Source: Paenibacillus sp. MMS20-IR301
GTDB taxonomy: Bacteria; Bacillota; Bacilli; Paenibacillales; Paenibacillaceae
Assembly: GCF_032302195.1 (NCBI RefSeq)
Contig: NZ_CP135275.1
Span: 868,001-932,000, forward strand
Direction: 5' to 3'
DNA: 64,000 nt
Below the pieces are notes generated by a model. The model did not search any database, was not told where the DNA came from, and was given only the letters and a program-made list of their open reading frames with translations. The position numbers were made by a program, and so were the translations under genes. This document shows positions 6,679-15,118 of this stretch, in pieces. Numbering within the stretch: position 1 is the stretch's first letter; each line of letters begins with the position of its first letter.

Positions 6679-8427
6679 ATGAAGCTGACATTTTCTTATC
6701 TAAAAAAATATCGTGTAGCAGCCATAGCCGCGCTGGTAATGATGCTGATCGAGCTGGCAGTAGAGCTGTCCCAGCCGCTGCTGATTGCCAGGATTATCGA
6801 TAACGGCATCCGGGTAAAAGATACGGGCGTGGTCTGGCTGTGGGGCGGAGTGCTGGTGGGGAGCGCGGCTGTTGCGTTTCTTGCCGGAGTGCTCAGCTCC
6901 TTTTTTGCATCGCATACCAGCCAGGGATTTGCCTTCGATCTGCGGGATAAGCTGTATGAGAAGGTGCAGTCCTTCACTTATGATATGTTTAGCCGGTTCC
7001 CTACTTCGTCTCTTATTACACGGCTGACCGGCGATGTGTCCCAGCTTCAGGATACGATCTTCATGGGGCTGCGGTTTATGACCCGCATTCCGCTGGTGGT
7101 GGTAGGCAGTGTCATTATGGCGCTGGTGGTGCATGTCAAGCTGGGTCTGCTGCTGACGGTGACGCTTCCATTTCTGGTTATTTTCATGATTTGGCTGATG
7201 CGCCGTGCCTCGGAGCTGTTCCGCAATGTGCAGAACCGTCTCGACGGGGTCAACGGTGTCATTCAGGAGAATCTGACGGGTATCCGGCTGATTCGTGTAT
7301 TCGTGCGTATGAGCCATGAGATAGGCCGGTTTGCTGCCATCAGCGGGGACCTGATGAAATCAACGGTTACTGCGCTGCGGCTGACGGAGACCTCCACACC
7401 GTTCATTATGATCATCGTAAATGCGGGAATCTTGGCTGTATTATGGTTCGGCCGGATCGAGATTTCCGCTGGGGATGCAACGCTGGGGCAGACGGTTGCG
7501 GTCATTAATTACTCGCTGCGCACCATGGGAGCGTTATCAGCGCTGTCCTGGATTATGGTGAGCTTCTCGCGCGCCCGGGCTTCTTCGGTACGTATTACTG
7601 AAGTGATGTCGGCAAGCGAAGGCCCGGGAGAGCTGGGCAGAGTGACCGCGAACGGTAATCCGCCAGCACAGGCTGTTCAGGGAAAGATAGAATTCCAGCA
7701 GGTCAGCTTCAGCTATCCCGGCAGTGAGCTTAAGGTACTGGAGGATATCTCCTTCACCGTGCAGACGGGTGAACGGGTGGCTATTATGGGAGCAACCGGC
7801 TCAGGCAAATCCTCGCTGGTCGCCCTGATTCCGCGCTTATACGAATGCGGCAGCGGTATTATCCGCGTGGACGGGGTAAATCATGCGGAGATGAATATAC
7901 AGGCTCTGCGGGGGGCTATTGGATATGTGCCGCAGGAGGTGCTGCTATTCACCGGCTCAATCCGTGAGAATATCGCCTGGGGGAACGTGCAGGCGAGTCA
8001 GGCGGACATTGAGCAGGCGGCAGCCGCCGCCCAGATTCATACGACGGTGACTGCACTGCCGCAGGGTTACGATACCCAGCTCGGGCAACGCGGAGTTAAC
8101 CTGTCGGGCGGACAGAAGCAGCGCCTGACCATTGCCCGGGCACTGGTGCGCAGGCCGGCGGTTCTGATTCTGGATGACAGTACCAGTGCGCTTGATGCGG
8201 TGACTGAGGGGCTTTTGCTGGCGGAACTGAAGTCCATGTCCTGCACCACTTTCATGATTACTCAGAAGATTAGCTCCACCGCCTCGGCGGATCTTATTCT
8301 GCTGCTGGACGAAGGCCGGCTGATTGCCCGGGGGACCCATGCCGAACTGATGGACCATTCCCTGCTGTACCGCAAAATTTATCAATCGCAGACAGAGGAG
8401 GCGCAGCATGTTCAAAGCACTGATTGA
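6679..8427 (+). CDS. ABC exporter subunit with degenerate ATPase site (YfiB-like)
   Basis: A 582-residue half-transporter with about six membrane spans in residues 1-300 and a nucleotide-binding domain in 335-575. Walker A is GATGSGKS near residue 371 and the signature LSGGQKQR is canonical. The Walker B region reads LILDDSTSALD, with Asp in place of the catalytic Glu, and the switch-loop His is Gln (MITQKISS). This is the pattern of the non-catalytic partner in heterodimeric exporters such as BmrCD and TM287/288. The next gene overlaps it by 20 bases and supplies the complementary half. It resembles B. subtilis YfiB. It probably exports drugs or lipophilic compounds; the substrate is unknown. 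Confidence 0.92.
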   Translation: MKLTFSYLKKYRVAAIAALVMMLIELAVELSQPLLIARIIDNGIRVKDTGVVWLWGGVLVGSAAVAFLAGVLSSFFASHTSQGFAFDLRDKLYEKVQSFTYDMFSRFPTSSLITRLTGDVSQLQDTIFMGLRFMTRIPLVVVGSVIMALVVHVKLGLLLTVTLPFLVIFMIWLMRRASELFRNVQNRLDGVNGVIQENLTGIRLIRVFVRMSHEIGRFAAISGDLMKSTVTALRLTETSTPFIMIIVNAGILAVLWFGRIEISAGDATLGQTVAVINYSLRTMGALSALSWIMVSFSRARASSVRITEVMSASEGPGELGRVTANGNPPAQAVQGKIEFQQVSFSYPGSELKVLEDISFTVQTGERVAIMGATGSGKSSLVALIPRLYECGSGIIRVDGVNHAEMNIQALRGAIGYVPQEVLLFTGSIRENIAWGNVQASQADIEQAAAAAQIHTTVTALPQGYDTQLGQRGVNLSGGQKQRLTIARALVRRPAVLILDDSTSALDAVTEGLLLAELKSMSCTTFMITQKISSTASADLILLLDEGRLIARGTHAELMDHSLLYRKIYQSQTEEAQHVQSTD

Positions 8428-10252
8428 GCCGTTCCGCTATCCGAAGCTGGATGTAGGTCACGGGAAAGCCAAAATCTTCGGTGCCATGGGCAGCCGCAAG
8501 CCCAAGGCACAGGCCAAGAACTGGTCAGGCACACTGGGCCGGATCTGGAGTTACCTCGCCGAACGCAGGGCTAAGCTGGTACTGGTGCTGTTCATGGTTC
8601 TGCTAAGCTCAGGCTTGTCGCTCCTTGGACCTTACCTGATCAGCCGCGCAGTGGACGATTACCTGGGAGGCGCCGGGGGTAGAACATGGGGCATTTTCCT
8701 GCTGGTGCTGGCTTGTGTCTACCTGCTGAATTCTCTGGTCTCCTGGCTGCAGAATATCTGGATGATCGGAATCGCCCAGGAGACGGTTTACCGGATGCGT
8801 ACAGATCTGTTCGCACATCTGCACCGCCTGCCGATCTCGTTCTTCAACCGCAGGCAGCAGGGTGAGATTATGAGCCGGCTGACCAATGATATTGAGAATA
8901 TCAGCTCGACGCTGAACAGCTCGGCGATTCAGATTTTCTCCAGTGTCCTGACGCTGCTGGGGACAGTCGGTGTAATGCTGTGGCTCAGTCCGCTGCTGAC
9001 ACTGCTGACCTTCATTGTCGTGCCGCTGATGATGCTGGGCATGCGCTGGATTACCCGGCGGACCGGCCCGCTGTTTAAGGAGCGGCAGCGCAATATGGGG
9101 GAGCTGAACGGCTACATTGAAGAAACCTTGTCCGGTCAGCGGATTATCAAGGCTTTCTCACAGGAGGAGCGGGTGATTGCCGGCTTCAGAGAACGCAATA
9201 GACGCATCATGCTGTCGGGATATTGGGCACAATCGATTTCGGGCTTCATTCCTAAGCTGATGAACGGTCTGAACAATCTGAGCTTTGCCATCGTGGCCGG
9301 AGTAGGAGGGCTGCTTGCAATCCGTGGACTCGTAACGGTAGGGGTGATTATCGCCTTCGCCGAATATGCCCGGCAATTCACCCGTCCGCTGAATGATCTG
9401 GCGAACCAGTGGAACACGCTGCTGTCGGCTATCGCCGGTGCGGAACGGGTCTTCGAGGTGCTGGACGAAGAGACGGAAGCCCGTGACGAGGGGGAAGCGG
9501 TTGCCTTGCAGCAGGTGGACGGTGCGGTGAAATTCTCGGGAGTGTCGTTCTCTTATGACGGAGGCGAAGAGACACTTCAGAATATCTCGTTTGAAGCGAA
9601 GCCTGGAGAGATGATTGCGCTGGTAGGACCGACGGGTGCGGGCAAAACTACGCTGATCGGCCTGCTCTCCCGCTTCTATGATCCGGGCAAGGGAAGCATT
9701 ACACTGGACGGCAGAGAGCTCTCCACAGTCACCCGCGAAAGCCTGCGCAGTCATATGGCGTTCGTGCTGCAGGATTCCTTTCTGTTTAAAGGAACGATCC
9801 GTGACAATATCCGCTACGGGCGGCTGGATGCTACTGACGAAGAGGTGGAGGAGGCTGCCAAGCTGGCTAATGCCCATGCCTTCATCATGAGGCTGCAGGG
9901 CGGTTATGACCGGATGCTGTCTGTAGACGGCAGCGGTATCAGCCAGGGGCAGAAGCAGCTGCTTGCCATTGCCCGGGCCATTCTGGCAAACCCGTCTATG
10001 CTGGTGCTGGATGAAGCGACGAGCAGTATTGACACTGTGACCGAGATCAAGATTCAGGAGGGGCTGCAGGCGCTGATGCGCGGGCGGACAAGCTTCGTGA
10101 TTGCCCACCGGCTCGGCACAATCCGTGCTGCCGACCGCATCCTGGTGCTTGAAGGCGGCCGGCTGATCCAGCAGGGCTCGCATGAGGAGCTGCTCCGGGC
10201 AGGCGGCTTGTATCGTGAACTGGTGCAGGGCGGCCGGGGGGCTGCGCAGTAG
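8408..10252 (+). CDS. ABC exporter subunit with catalytic Glu (YfiC-like)
   Basis: A 614-residue half-transporter with a 35-residue basic N-terminal extension, six membrane spans (about residues 55-330) and a nucleotide-binding domain (about 370-605). Walker A is GPTGAGKT, Walker B is LVLDEATSSID with catalytic Glu, and the switch His is present in VIAHRLGT. Its signature motif is altered to ISQGQKQ. It thus pairs with the preceding subunit, giving one working composite site (partner LSGGQ plus this Walker B) and one degenerate site. The start ATG overlaps the upstream gene, implying coupled translation and a 1:1 heterodimer in the membrane. Confidence 0.93.
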   Translation: MFKALIEPFRYPKLDVGHGKAKIFGAMGSRKPKAQAKNWSGTLGRIWSYLAERRAKLVLVLFMVLLSSGLSLLGPYLISRAVDDYLGGAGGRTWGIFLLVLACVYLLNSLVSWLQNIWMIGIAQETVYRMRTDLFAHLHRLPISFFNRRQQGEIMSRLTNDIENISSTLNSSAIQIFSSVLTLLGTVGVMLWLSPLLTLLTFIVVPLMMLGMRWITRRTGPLFKERQRNMGELNGYIEETLSGQRIIKAFSQEERVIAGFRERNRRIMLSGYWAQSISGFIPKLMNGLNNLSFAIVAGVGGLLAIRGLVTVGVIIAFAEYARQFTRPLNDLANQWNTLLSAIAGAERVFEVLDEETEARDEGEAVALQQVDGAVKFSGVSFSYDGGEETLQNISFEAKPGEMIALVGPTGAGKTTLIGLLSRFYDPGKGSITLDGRELSTVTRESLRSHMAFVLQDSFLFKGTIRDNIRYGRLDATDEEVEEAAKLANAHAFIMRLQGGYDRMLSVDGSGISQGQKQLLAIARAILANPSMLVLDEATSSIDTVTEIKIQEGLQALMRGRTSFVIAHRLGTIRAADRILVLEGGRLIQQGSHEELLRAGGLYRELVQGGRGAAQ

Positions 10253-10295
10253 GGCTGAAGATAATGGAAGCTGTGCGGCATGAATTATAATAAAT

Positions 10296-10339
10296 AGGGG
10301 TGTCTCAGCAGCCGTAACACTATGGCCTGAGGCACCCCT
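10296..10339. terminator. Bidirectional terminator between ABC operon and DUF2627 gene
   Basis: AGGGGTGTCTCAG pairs with CTGAGGCACCCCT (one mismatch) around a long loop. TGTTAATT follows on the plus strand and ATTTATTATAA on the minus strand, serving both convergent units. Confidence 0.75.
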
Positions 10340-10361
10340 GTTAATTGTCAGACACTGTAGT

Positions 10362-10676
10362 TTAAGGCAATGCCTCGGCTTCGGTTGCGGGAGGCTGCTG
10401 GGCCTGCTGCTTCTCCTTGAAGCGCGGTCCTACATAGTTCTTCTTGCGGTCGCGGGTCAGAATCCAGCCGCCGAGGAAGCTCATGCCTGCCAGGAACAGC
10501 AATAAGCCGCCGCCGAAATGCAGCCAGGCGAAATCCGGCACAGCGGAGTCATCCCCATGCATTGCGAAATAGCTGAAGAGCTCATCCTTCATCATCAGGA
10601 AGCCTTTCATGGCGAGCAGGCCGGGAATCACCAGGATAAGGATGGCAATAAACCGTGAAATGAGCAGTTTCATCAT
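10362..10676 (-). CDS. DUF2627 (YqzF-like) membrane protein
   Basis: A 104-residue protein with two transmembrane segments (LLISRFIAILILVIPGLLAM and FGGGLLLFLAGMSFLGGWIL) joined by an acidic loop, and a basic Gln/Pro-rich tail. It matches the DUF2627 pattern of B. subtilis YqzF, whose gene also neighbours the branched-chain 2-oxoacid dehydrogenase operon; here it is divergent from lpdV. ATG at 10674-10676 follows GAGAGGAG; the next codon is also ATG and could be used. Function unknown. Confidence 0.75.
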   Translation of the reverse strand: MMKLLISRFIAILILVIPGLLAMKGFLMMKDELFSYFAMHGDDSAVPDFAWLHFGGGLLLFLAGMSFLGGWILTRDRKKNYVGPRFKEKQQAQQPPATEAEALP

Positions 10677-10764
10677 CGTCGCTCCTCTCCGCAGCACTTT
10701 GAATTCATTCATATGATAACGCTTTAACTGGCAAAAGTCCATGGATACATGACGTTTGTAAGTT

Positions 10765-10792
10765 TTGTATTAGGTGCGAAAGAGAGTACAAT
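10765..10792 (+). promoter_or_regulatory. Sigma-A-like promoter of lpdV
   Basis: TTGTAT (10765-10770) and TACAAT (10787-10792) are separated by 16 bases, placing the start near 10799, about 42 bases before the lpdV start codon. Confidence 0.5.
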
Positions 10793-10840
10793 GTAATAGG
10801 TTATAAGGAACTTATGAGTAATGACTGGAGGATACATATC

Positions 10841-12262
10841 ATGACAATTAACTGTGACGTGGCAATACTTGGCGGCGGGACCGGCGGTTATGTCGCCGCG
10901 ATCCGCGCTGCGCAGCTGGGTAAATCCGTCGTAATCATAGAAATGGACAAGCTGGGCGGAACCTGCCTGCACCGCGGCTGCATCCCGAGCAAATCGCTCC
11001 TGCGCAGCGCCGAGGTATATGCTGAAATCAAGGAAAGCGAAAGCTACGGTATAGAGACTGCCGGCGTACAGCTGGTTTTTCCCAAAGTACAGGGACGCAA
11101 GGAAGCGGTCGTAGAGCAGCTGCACCAGGGTGTGCAGTATCTGATGAAGAAGAATAAAATTCAGGTTGTAAAGGGCAAAGGACGGATCATCGGTCCTTCG
11201 ATCTTCTCTCCGCGCAGCGGGGCAGTGGCTGTGGAGCTGGAGGACGGCGAGATGGAGACTGTGGTTTCGGGCAATCTGATCGTCGCAACCGGATCACGCC
11301 CGCGTGTTCTGCCGGGTCTCGTACCGGACGGGAAATCCATTCTGAGCAGTGAAGAGGCACTGGCGCTTGAAGAGCTTCCGGCATCGATCATTATTGTCGG
11401 CGGCGGAGTCATCGGAGTAGAGTGGGCCTCGATGCTGGCTGATTTTGGCGTGGAGGTAACGGTTGTAGAGGCTGCTGGCCAGCTGCTGCCGCAGGAGGAT
11501 GAAGAGATTGCCCGTGAACTGCTGCGCCTGCTCAAGAAACGCGGAGTAAAAGTGTTAACTGGAGCAACAGTTGACGCTGAGACCTGTGTGATTACGGATT
11601 CTGGCGTCACCATCGAAGCCCGTAAGGGCGGGCAGAGCGAGAGCCTGGCGGCGGATAAGCTGCTTGTTTCTGTAGGACGTGTGGCGAATATAGAGAATAT
11701 TGGACTGGAAAATACCGATATCCGCTTCGATAAAGGGATTATCGAAGTGAATGCCAACATGCAGACCGGAGAGCCGCATATTTATGCCATTGGCGACTGC
11801 ATCGGCGGATTGCAGCTGGCCCATGCCGCCAGCCACGAGGGGATCCGGGCGGTCAATCATCTGGCAGGTGAAGCGCTTCATCCGTACCATACCCATCTTG
11901 TTCCCCGCTGTGTCTATACACGGCCGGAGGTAGCCAGTACAGGGTATACCGAAAGAGAAGCGAAGGCGCTCGGACATGAGACGGTGACCGGGAAGTTCCC
12001 GTTCTCCGCTATCGGCAAAGCGATCGTCTATGGTATGAAGGACGGTTTCGTTAAAGTGGTCGCAGATGCCAAGAGCGGAGATATTCTCGGCGTGCAGATG
12101 ATTGGTCCGCATGTGACAGACCTGATTGGTGAAGCTGCGCTGGCACAGGTGCTGGATGCTACACCGTGGGAGGTCAGCGAGTCCATTCATGCCCATCCTA
12201 CGCTGTCGGAGATCATCGGCGAGGCGATGCTGGCGGTTGATGGAAGAGCAATCGGATTCTAA
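10841..12262 (+). CDS. lpdV: Dihydrolipoyl dehydrogenase (E3), branched-chain type
   Basis: A 473-residue flavoprotein that re-oxidises dihydrolipoamide with NAD+ in 2-oxoacid dehydrogenase complexes. It has an N-terminal FAD motif (GGGTGGYVAA, residues 11-20), redox-active disulfide Cys42/Cys47 in GGTCLHRGCIPSK, a central NAD-binding GGGVIGVE, a second FAD motif ending in YAIGDC, and a C-terminal catalytic HAHPTLSE. ATG at 10841 is chosen because TGGAGGA precedes it; an earlier in-frame ATG at 10814 lacks a site. It lies before bkdAA with a 280-base gap that contains a second candidate promoter. Confidence 0.95.
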   Translation: MTINCDVAILGGGTGGYVAAIRAAQLGKSVVIIEMDKLGGTCLHRGCIPSKSLLRSAEVYAEIKESESYGIETAGVQLVFPKVQGRKEAVVEQLHQGVQYLMKKNKIQVVKGKGRIIGPSIFSPRSGAVAVELEDGEMETVVSGNLIVATGSRPRVLPGLVPDGKSILSSEEALALEELPASIIIVGGGVIGVEWASMLADFGVEVTVVEAAGQLLPQEDEEIARELLRLLKKRGVKVLTGATVDAETCVITDSGVTIEARKGGQSESLAADKLLVSVGRVANIENIGLENTDIRFDKGIIEVNANMQTGEPHIYAIGDCIGGLQLAHAASHEGIRAVNHLAGEALHPYHTHLVPRCVYTRPEVASTGYTEREAKALGHETVTGKFPFSAIGKAIVYGMKDGFVKVVADAKSGDILGVQMIGPHVTDLIGEAALAQVLDATPWEVSESIHAHPTLSEIIGEAMLAVDGRAIGF

Positions 12263-12444
12263 TTAAAGGATGCAGGGCCCTTAATATATGCCGGACGGAG
12301 CTGAAGATGCGTGATGCGCGTAATCAGCTTCATACCGGCTGTATTAGTTTGTACGGGGAACCTGCACAGAGTCCGGGTCAGCTCCCATGTTAATTCACCG
12401 CTTTACAGGGATGTTTGGGCGTTTCTTTTTGGCAGGAAAGGGAT

Positions 12445-12450
12445 TATAAT
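12445..12450 (+). promoter_or_regulatory. Candidate -10 box upstream of bkdAA
   Basis: A perfect TATAAT lies 93 bases before the bkdAA start, without a convincing -35. A TTGGCAGG motif just upstream recalls a sigma-54 -24 element, but no TTGCA lies 12 bases on. The 12263-12542 gap also carries a GCTTACAAAACT motif (12512-12523) shared with the bkdB leader. Confidence 0.3.
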
Positions 12451-12542
12451 GAACTGGAAGAGGATTTAGTACCTGGTTTTAAGATCAGGGCATATATTGT
12501 TATAAAACTATGCTTACAAAACTTTTAGGAGGTACCTCTTAT

Positions 12543-13574
12543 ATGGAATCCCAAGGTACTGTAGAAACCGTTAACAGACATAAGCAGCTTGGACTCAGTG
12601 ACGGCCAGGTTATCGATATGTACAGATTGATGCAGCTTGGCCGGAAGTATGATGAGCGCAGTCTGCTGCTGCAGCGCGCAGGCAAGATCAACTTCCATGT
12701 CTCCGGTATCGGCCAGGAGGCGGCACAGGTTGCTGCGGCATTTGCGCTTGACCGCGAGAACGATTATTTCCTGCCGTATTACCGCGACTATGCATTTGTA
12801 CTGTCAGTAGGAATGACTACCCGTGAGCTGATGCTGTCCGTGTTCGCCAAGGCGGAAGACCCTAACAGCGGCGGCCGGCAGATGCCGGGCCACTTCGGCA
12901 GCAAACGGCTGCGTATCGTCACCGGCTCCAGTCCGGTAACCACCCAGGTCCCGCATGCTGTAGGCATCGCCCTGGCAGCCAAGATGCAGCAGAAAAAGTT
13001 CGTTTCCTTTGTCACGTTCGGTGAAGGCTCCAGTAACCAGGGGGATTTCCATGAGGCGTGTAATTTTGCCGGAGTGAATAAGCTGCCTGTAATCATTTTT
13101 TGCCAGAACAATCAGTACGCCATCTCTGTTCCTGTTCATAAGCAGCTTGGCGGCAAGGTCAGTGACCGTGCGCTTGGCTACGGCTTCCCGGGCTACCGGG
13201 TAGACGGCAATGATCCGCTTGAGGTCTACCGCGTGGTGAAGGAAGCACGGGAGCGCGCGCTTGCCGGAGAAGGGCCTACACTGATCGAAGCGATGATGTA
13301 CCGCCTGTCGCCGCATTCCACTTCAGATAATGATATGGCGTACCGGACCAAGGAAGAAGTTGAGGAGAATTGGAAAAAAGACGGCATCGCCGCCTTCCGT
13401 ACCTACCTGACCGGGCTGGGCCTGTGGAGCGACGAGCAGGAAAGTGACTTGGCTGCTGAGTATAATCTCGAATTGAAAGAGGCAATCAGCTACGCCGAAA
13501 ATGCACCGTACCCGAAACCGGAAGATACGCTGCTGCATGTATACGATGAATCCGGCGTCAAGGGAGGAGCATGA
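12543..13574 (+). CDS. bkdAA: Branched-chain 2-oxoacid dehydrogenase E1 alpha subunit
   Basis: A 343-residue thiamine-diphosphate enzyme subunit that decarboxylates branched-chain 2-oxoacids from Val, Leu and Ile. This supplies primers for iso and anteiso fatty acids. The ThDP/Mg motif is GEGSSNQGDFHEACNFAG ending in FCQNN. The phosphorylation-loop-like region (YRLSPHSTSDND) near residue 260 follows the family. ATG at 12543 follows AGGAGGT; an upstream in-frame ATG at 12510 lies within the repeated GCTTACAAAACT motif and lacks a ribosome site. The E1 beta gene follows three bases after the stop. Confidence 0.94.
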   Translation: MESQGTVETVNRHKQLGLSDGQVIDMYRLMQLGRKYDERSLLLQRAGKINFHVSGIGQEAAQVAAAFALDRENDYFLPYYRDYAFVLSVGMTTRELMLSVFAKAEDPNSGGRQMPGHFGSKRLRIVTGSSPVTTQVPHAVGIALAAKMQQKKFVSFVTFGEGSSNQGDFHEACNFAGVNKLPVIIFCQNNQYAISVPVHKQLGGKVSDRALGYGFPGYRVDGNDPLEVYRVVKEARERALAGEGPTLIEAMMYRLSPHSTSDNDMAYRTKEEVEENWKKDGIAAFRTYLTGLGLWSDEQESDLAAEYNLELKEAISYAENAPYPKPEDTLLHVYDESGVKGGA

Positions 13575-13577
13575 GTC

Positions 13578-14564
13578 ATGGCGATGATGGAATATATTGA
13601 TGCGATCCGGCTGGCAATGAAAGAAGAGATGGAGCGCGATGAGTCGGTATTCGTGCTGGGTGAGGATGTCGGCGTCAAGGGAGGCGTCTTCACGACCACT
13701 AAAGGGCTGCAGGAGCAGTTCGGGGCAGACCGTGTACTTGACACACCGCTGGCGGAGTCGGCGATTGCCGGTGTTGCCATCGGTGCGGCGATGTACGGCA
13801 TGAAGCCGATTGCTGAAATGCAGTACTCCGATTTCATGCTGCCGGCCACGAACCAGATTATCAGCGAGGCGGCCAAAATCCGCTACCGTTCCAATAATGA
13901 CTGGAGCTGTCCGGTTGTGATCCGCGCGCCGATCGGCGGAGGGATTTTCGGCGGACTGTATCATTCCCAGTGCCCGGAATCGATTTTCTTCGGCACTCCG
14001 GGGCTGAAGATTGTTGCGCCTTATTCGGCGGCGGATGCGAAGGGACTGCTGAAGGCCGCGGTGCGCGACCCTGATCCGGTGCTGTTCTTCGAGAACAAAA
14101 AATGCTATAAGCTGATCAAGGAAGATGTGCCGGAAGGTGACTATATTGTGCCGATCGGGGAAGCAAATCTGCTGCGTGAAGGCAGCGATATTACGGTGAT
14201 CGGGTATAGCCTGCCGCTGCATTTTGCGATGCAGGCGGCGGAAGAGCTGGAGCGCGAGCAGGGAATCAGCGCGCATATCCTCGATCTGCGCACCCTGCAG
14301 CCGCTTGACCGTGAAGCGATTATTGCCGCTGCCCGCCAGACCGGCAAGGTGCTGATCGTCCACGAGGACAACAAGACCGGCGGGATTGGCGGCGAGGTGG
14401 CTGCGATCATCGCGGAGCATTGTCTGTTCGAGCTGGATGCGCCAATCTTCCGCCTGTGCGGACCCGACGTTCCGGCGATGCCGATTTCTCCGCCGATGGA
14501 GAAATTCTTCATGCTGAGCAAGGAAAAGGTCAAGGCTGAGATGCTGCGGCTTGCGCAGTACTAG
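13578..14564 (+). CDS. bkdAB: Branched-chain 2-oxoacid dehydrogenase E1 beta subunit
   Basis: A 328-residue transketolase-type subunit that completes the E1 heterotetramer with the preceding gene. Recognisable are GEDVGVKGGVFTTTKGL (residues 27-43), the DTPLAESAIAGVAIGAA segment, and the C-terminal KVLIVHEDNKTGGIGGE domain that mediates dimer contacts. Length is standard. The three-base gap to bkdAA implies cotranscription. A repeat-rich 554-base interval separates it from the E2 gene, which is unusual because these genes are normally packed. Confidence 0.94.
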   Translation: MAMMEYIDAIRLAMKEEMERDESVFVLGEDVGVKGGVFTTTKGLQEQFGADRVLDTPLAESAIAGVAIGAAMYGMKPIAEMQYSDFMLPATNQIISEAAKIRYRSNNDWSCPVVIRAPIGGGIFGGLYHSQCPESIFFGTPGLKIVAPYSAADAKGLLKAAVRDPDPVLFFENKKCYKLIKEDVPEGDYIVPIGEANLLREGSDITVIGYSLPLHFAMQAAEELEREQGISAHILDLRTLQPLDREAIIAAARQTGKVLIVHEDNKTGGIGGEVAAIIAEHCLFELDAPIFRLCGPDVPAMPISPPMEKFFMLSKEKVKAEMLRLAQY

Positions 14565-14762
14565 GCCCGAACTGCGGAGCGGAGGCTTCTGTAGCAGGAG
14601 TAATATAAGCTCGTATAGAAATGAAACCGATAGGCGGATATTCGAACAATAGGCTGCCGGAGTAAAATGGGGCGGACGTGTGTAGTGGCTGCTCAATGCA
14701 GAATCAACATCTGATTCGTGTCTCCGGTGCAAATAACCACGGGACTTCGGGCAGCTAACTAA

Positions 14763-14947
14763 ATTAGTTGGATTTATGACACTTATTCAATGGATATTAC
14801 CGATTGTACCGTGATTAGTTGGATTTATGACACTTAATTCTGCCCGTTTTCCAAAATTCATTCATTTGAGCAGATTTAAGTGTTGTTTATCCAACTAATC
14901 CGGCAGATGCAGCGGTTTGCCAGCAAATTAGATGTCATTTTTCCACT
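14763..14947. repeat. Intergenic repeat cluster between bkdAB and bkdB
   Basis: The 23-base motif ATTAGTTGGATTTATGACACTTA occurs at 14763-14785 and 14814-14836 (51 bases apart) and as an inverted, slightly diverged copy at 14877-14899. A degenerate copy lies at 14927-14947. The copies can pair to form long hairpins. There is no open frame here. The 14565-14762 part of the gap holds nothing I can identify. Confidence 0.75.
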
Positions 14948-14995
14948 TAAATAATTGGGCACGAGTTATAGCTTAACTTTAGTGCTTCCGGAGCC

Positions 14996-15103
14996 AGTTT
15001 TGTACGAAGCGGATACAGGAAGCCTATGCTTACAAAACTAAGCGGATGCTTACGAAGCCAGTTTTGTCCGAAGCTGCTGCAAGAAGCCTGTGCTTACAAA
15101 ACT
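14996..15103 (+). repeat. Two tandem hairpin units in the bkdB leader
   Basis: Two 44-base units with a 64-base period each carry AGTTTTGTnCGAAGC and GCTTACAAAACT, which are complementary (14996-15010 with 15028-15039; 15060-15074 with 15092-15103). The second unit ends 15 bases before the bkdB start, next to its ribosome site, so folding could affect translation. The right arm alone also precedes bkdAA at 12512-12523. Confidence 0.75.
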
Positions 15104-15118
15104 TTAAGGAGTGACATT

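Noticed and set aside
9158..10183. 341-codon minus-strand frame opposite the second ABC subunit
   Set aside because: Antisense shadow of a gene with complete Walker motifs; product has no recognisable domain.
10714..10727. CcpA cre-like site TGATAACGCTTTAA upstream of the DUF2627 gene and lpdV
   Set aside because: The conserved C near the right end is replaced; the match is too weak to list as a feature without experimental support.
12421..12460. Sigma-54 promoter for bkdAA, as for the bkd operon of B. subtilis
   Set aside because: A TGGCA element is present but no TTGCA follows at the required distance, and no BkdR-type activator is in the window.
13323..14732. 469-codon open frame on the minus strand opposite bkdAB
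   Set aside because: It mirrors the codon bias of the clear E1 beta gene on the other strand; it has no ribosome site and low-complexity His/Arg-rich product.
14763..14947. CRISPR-like array
   Set aside because: Copies are few, of mixed orientation and diverged, with no regular unique spacers and no cas genes.
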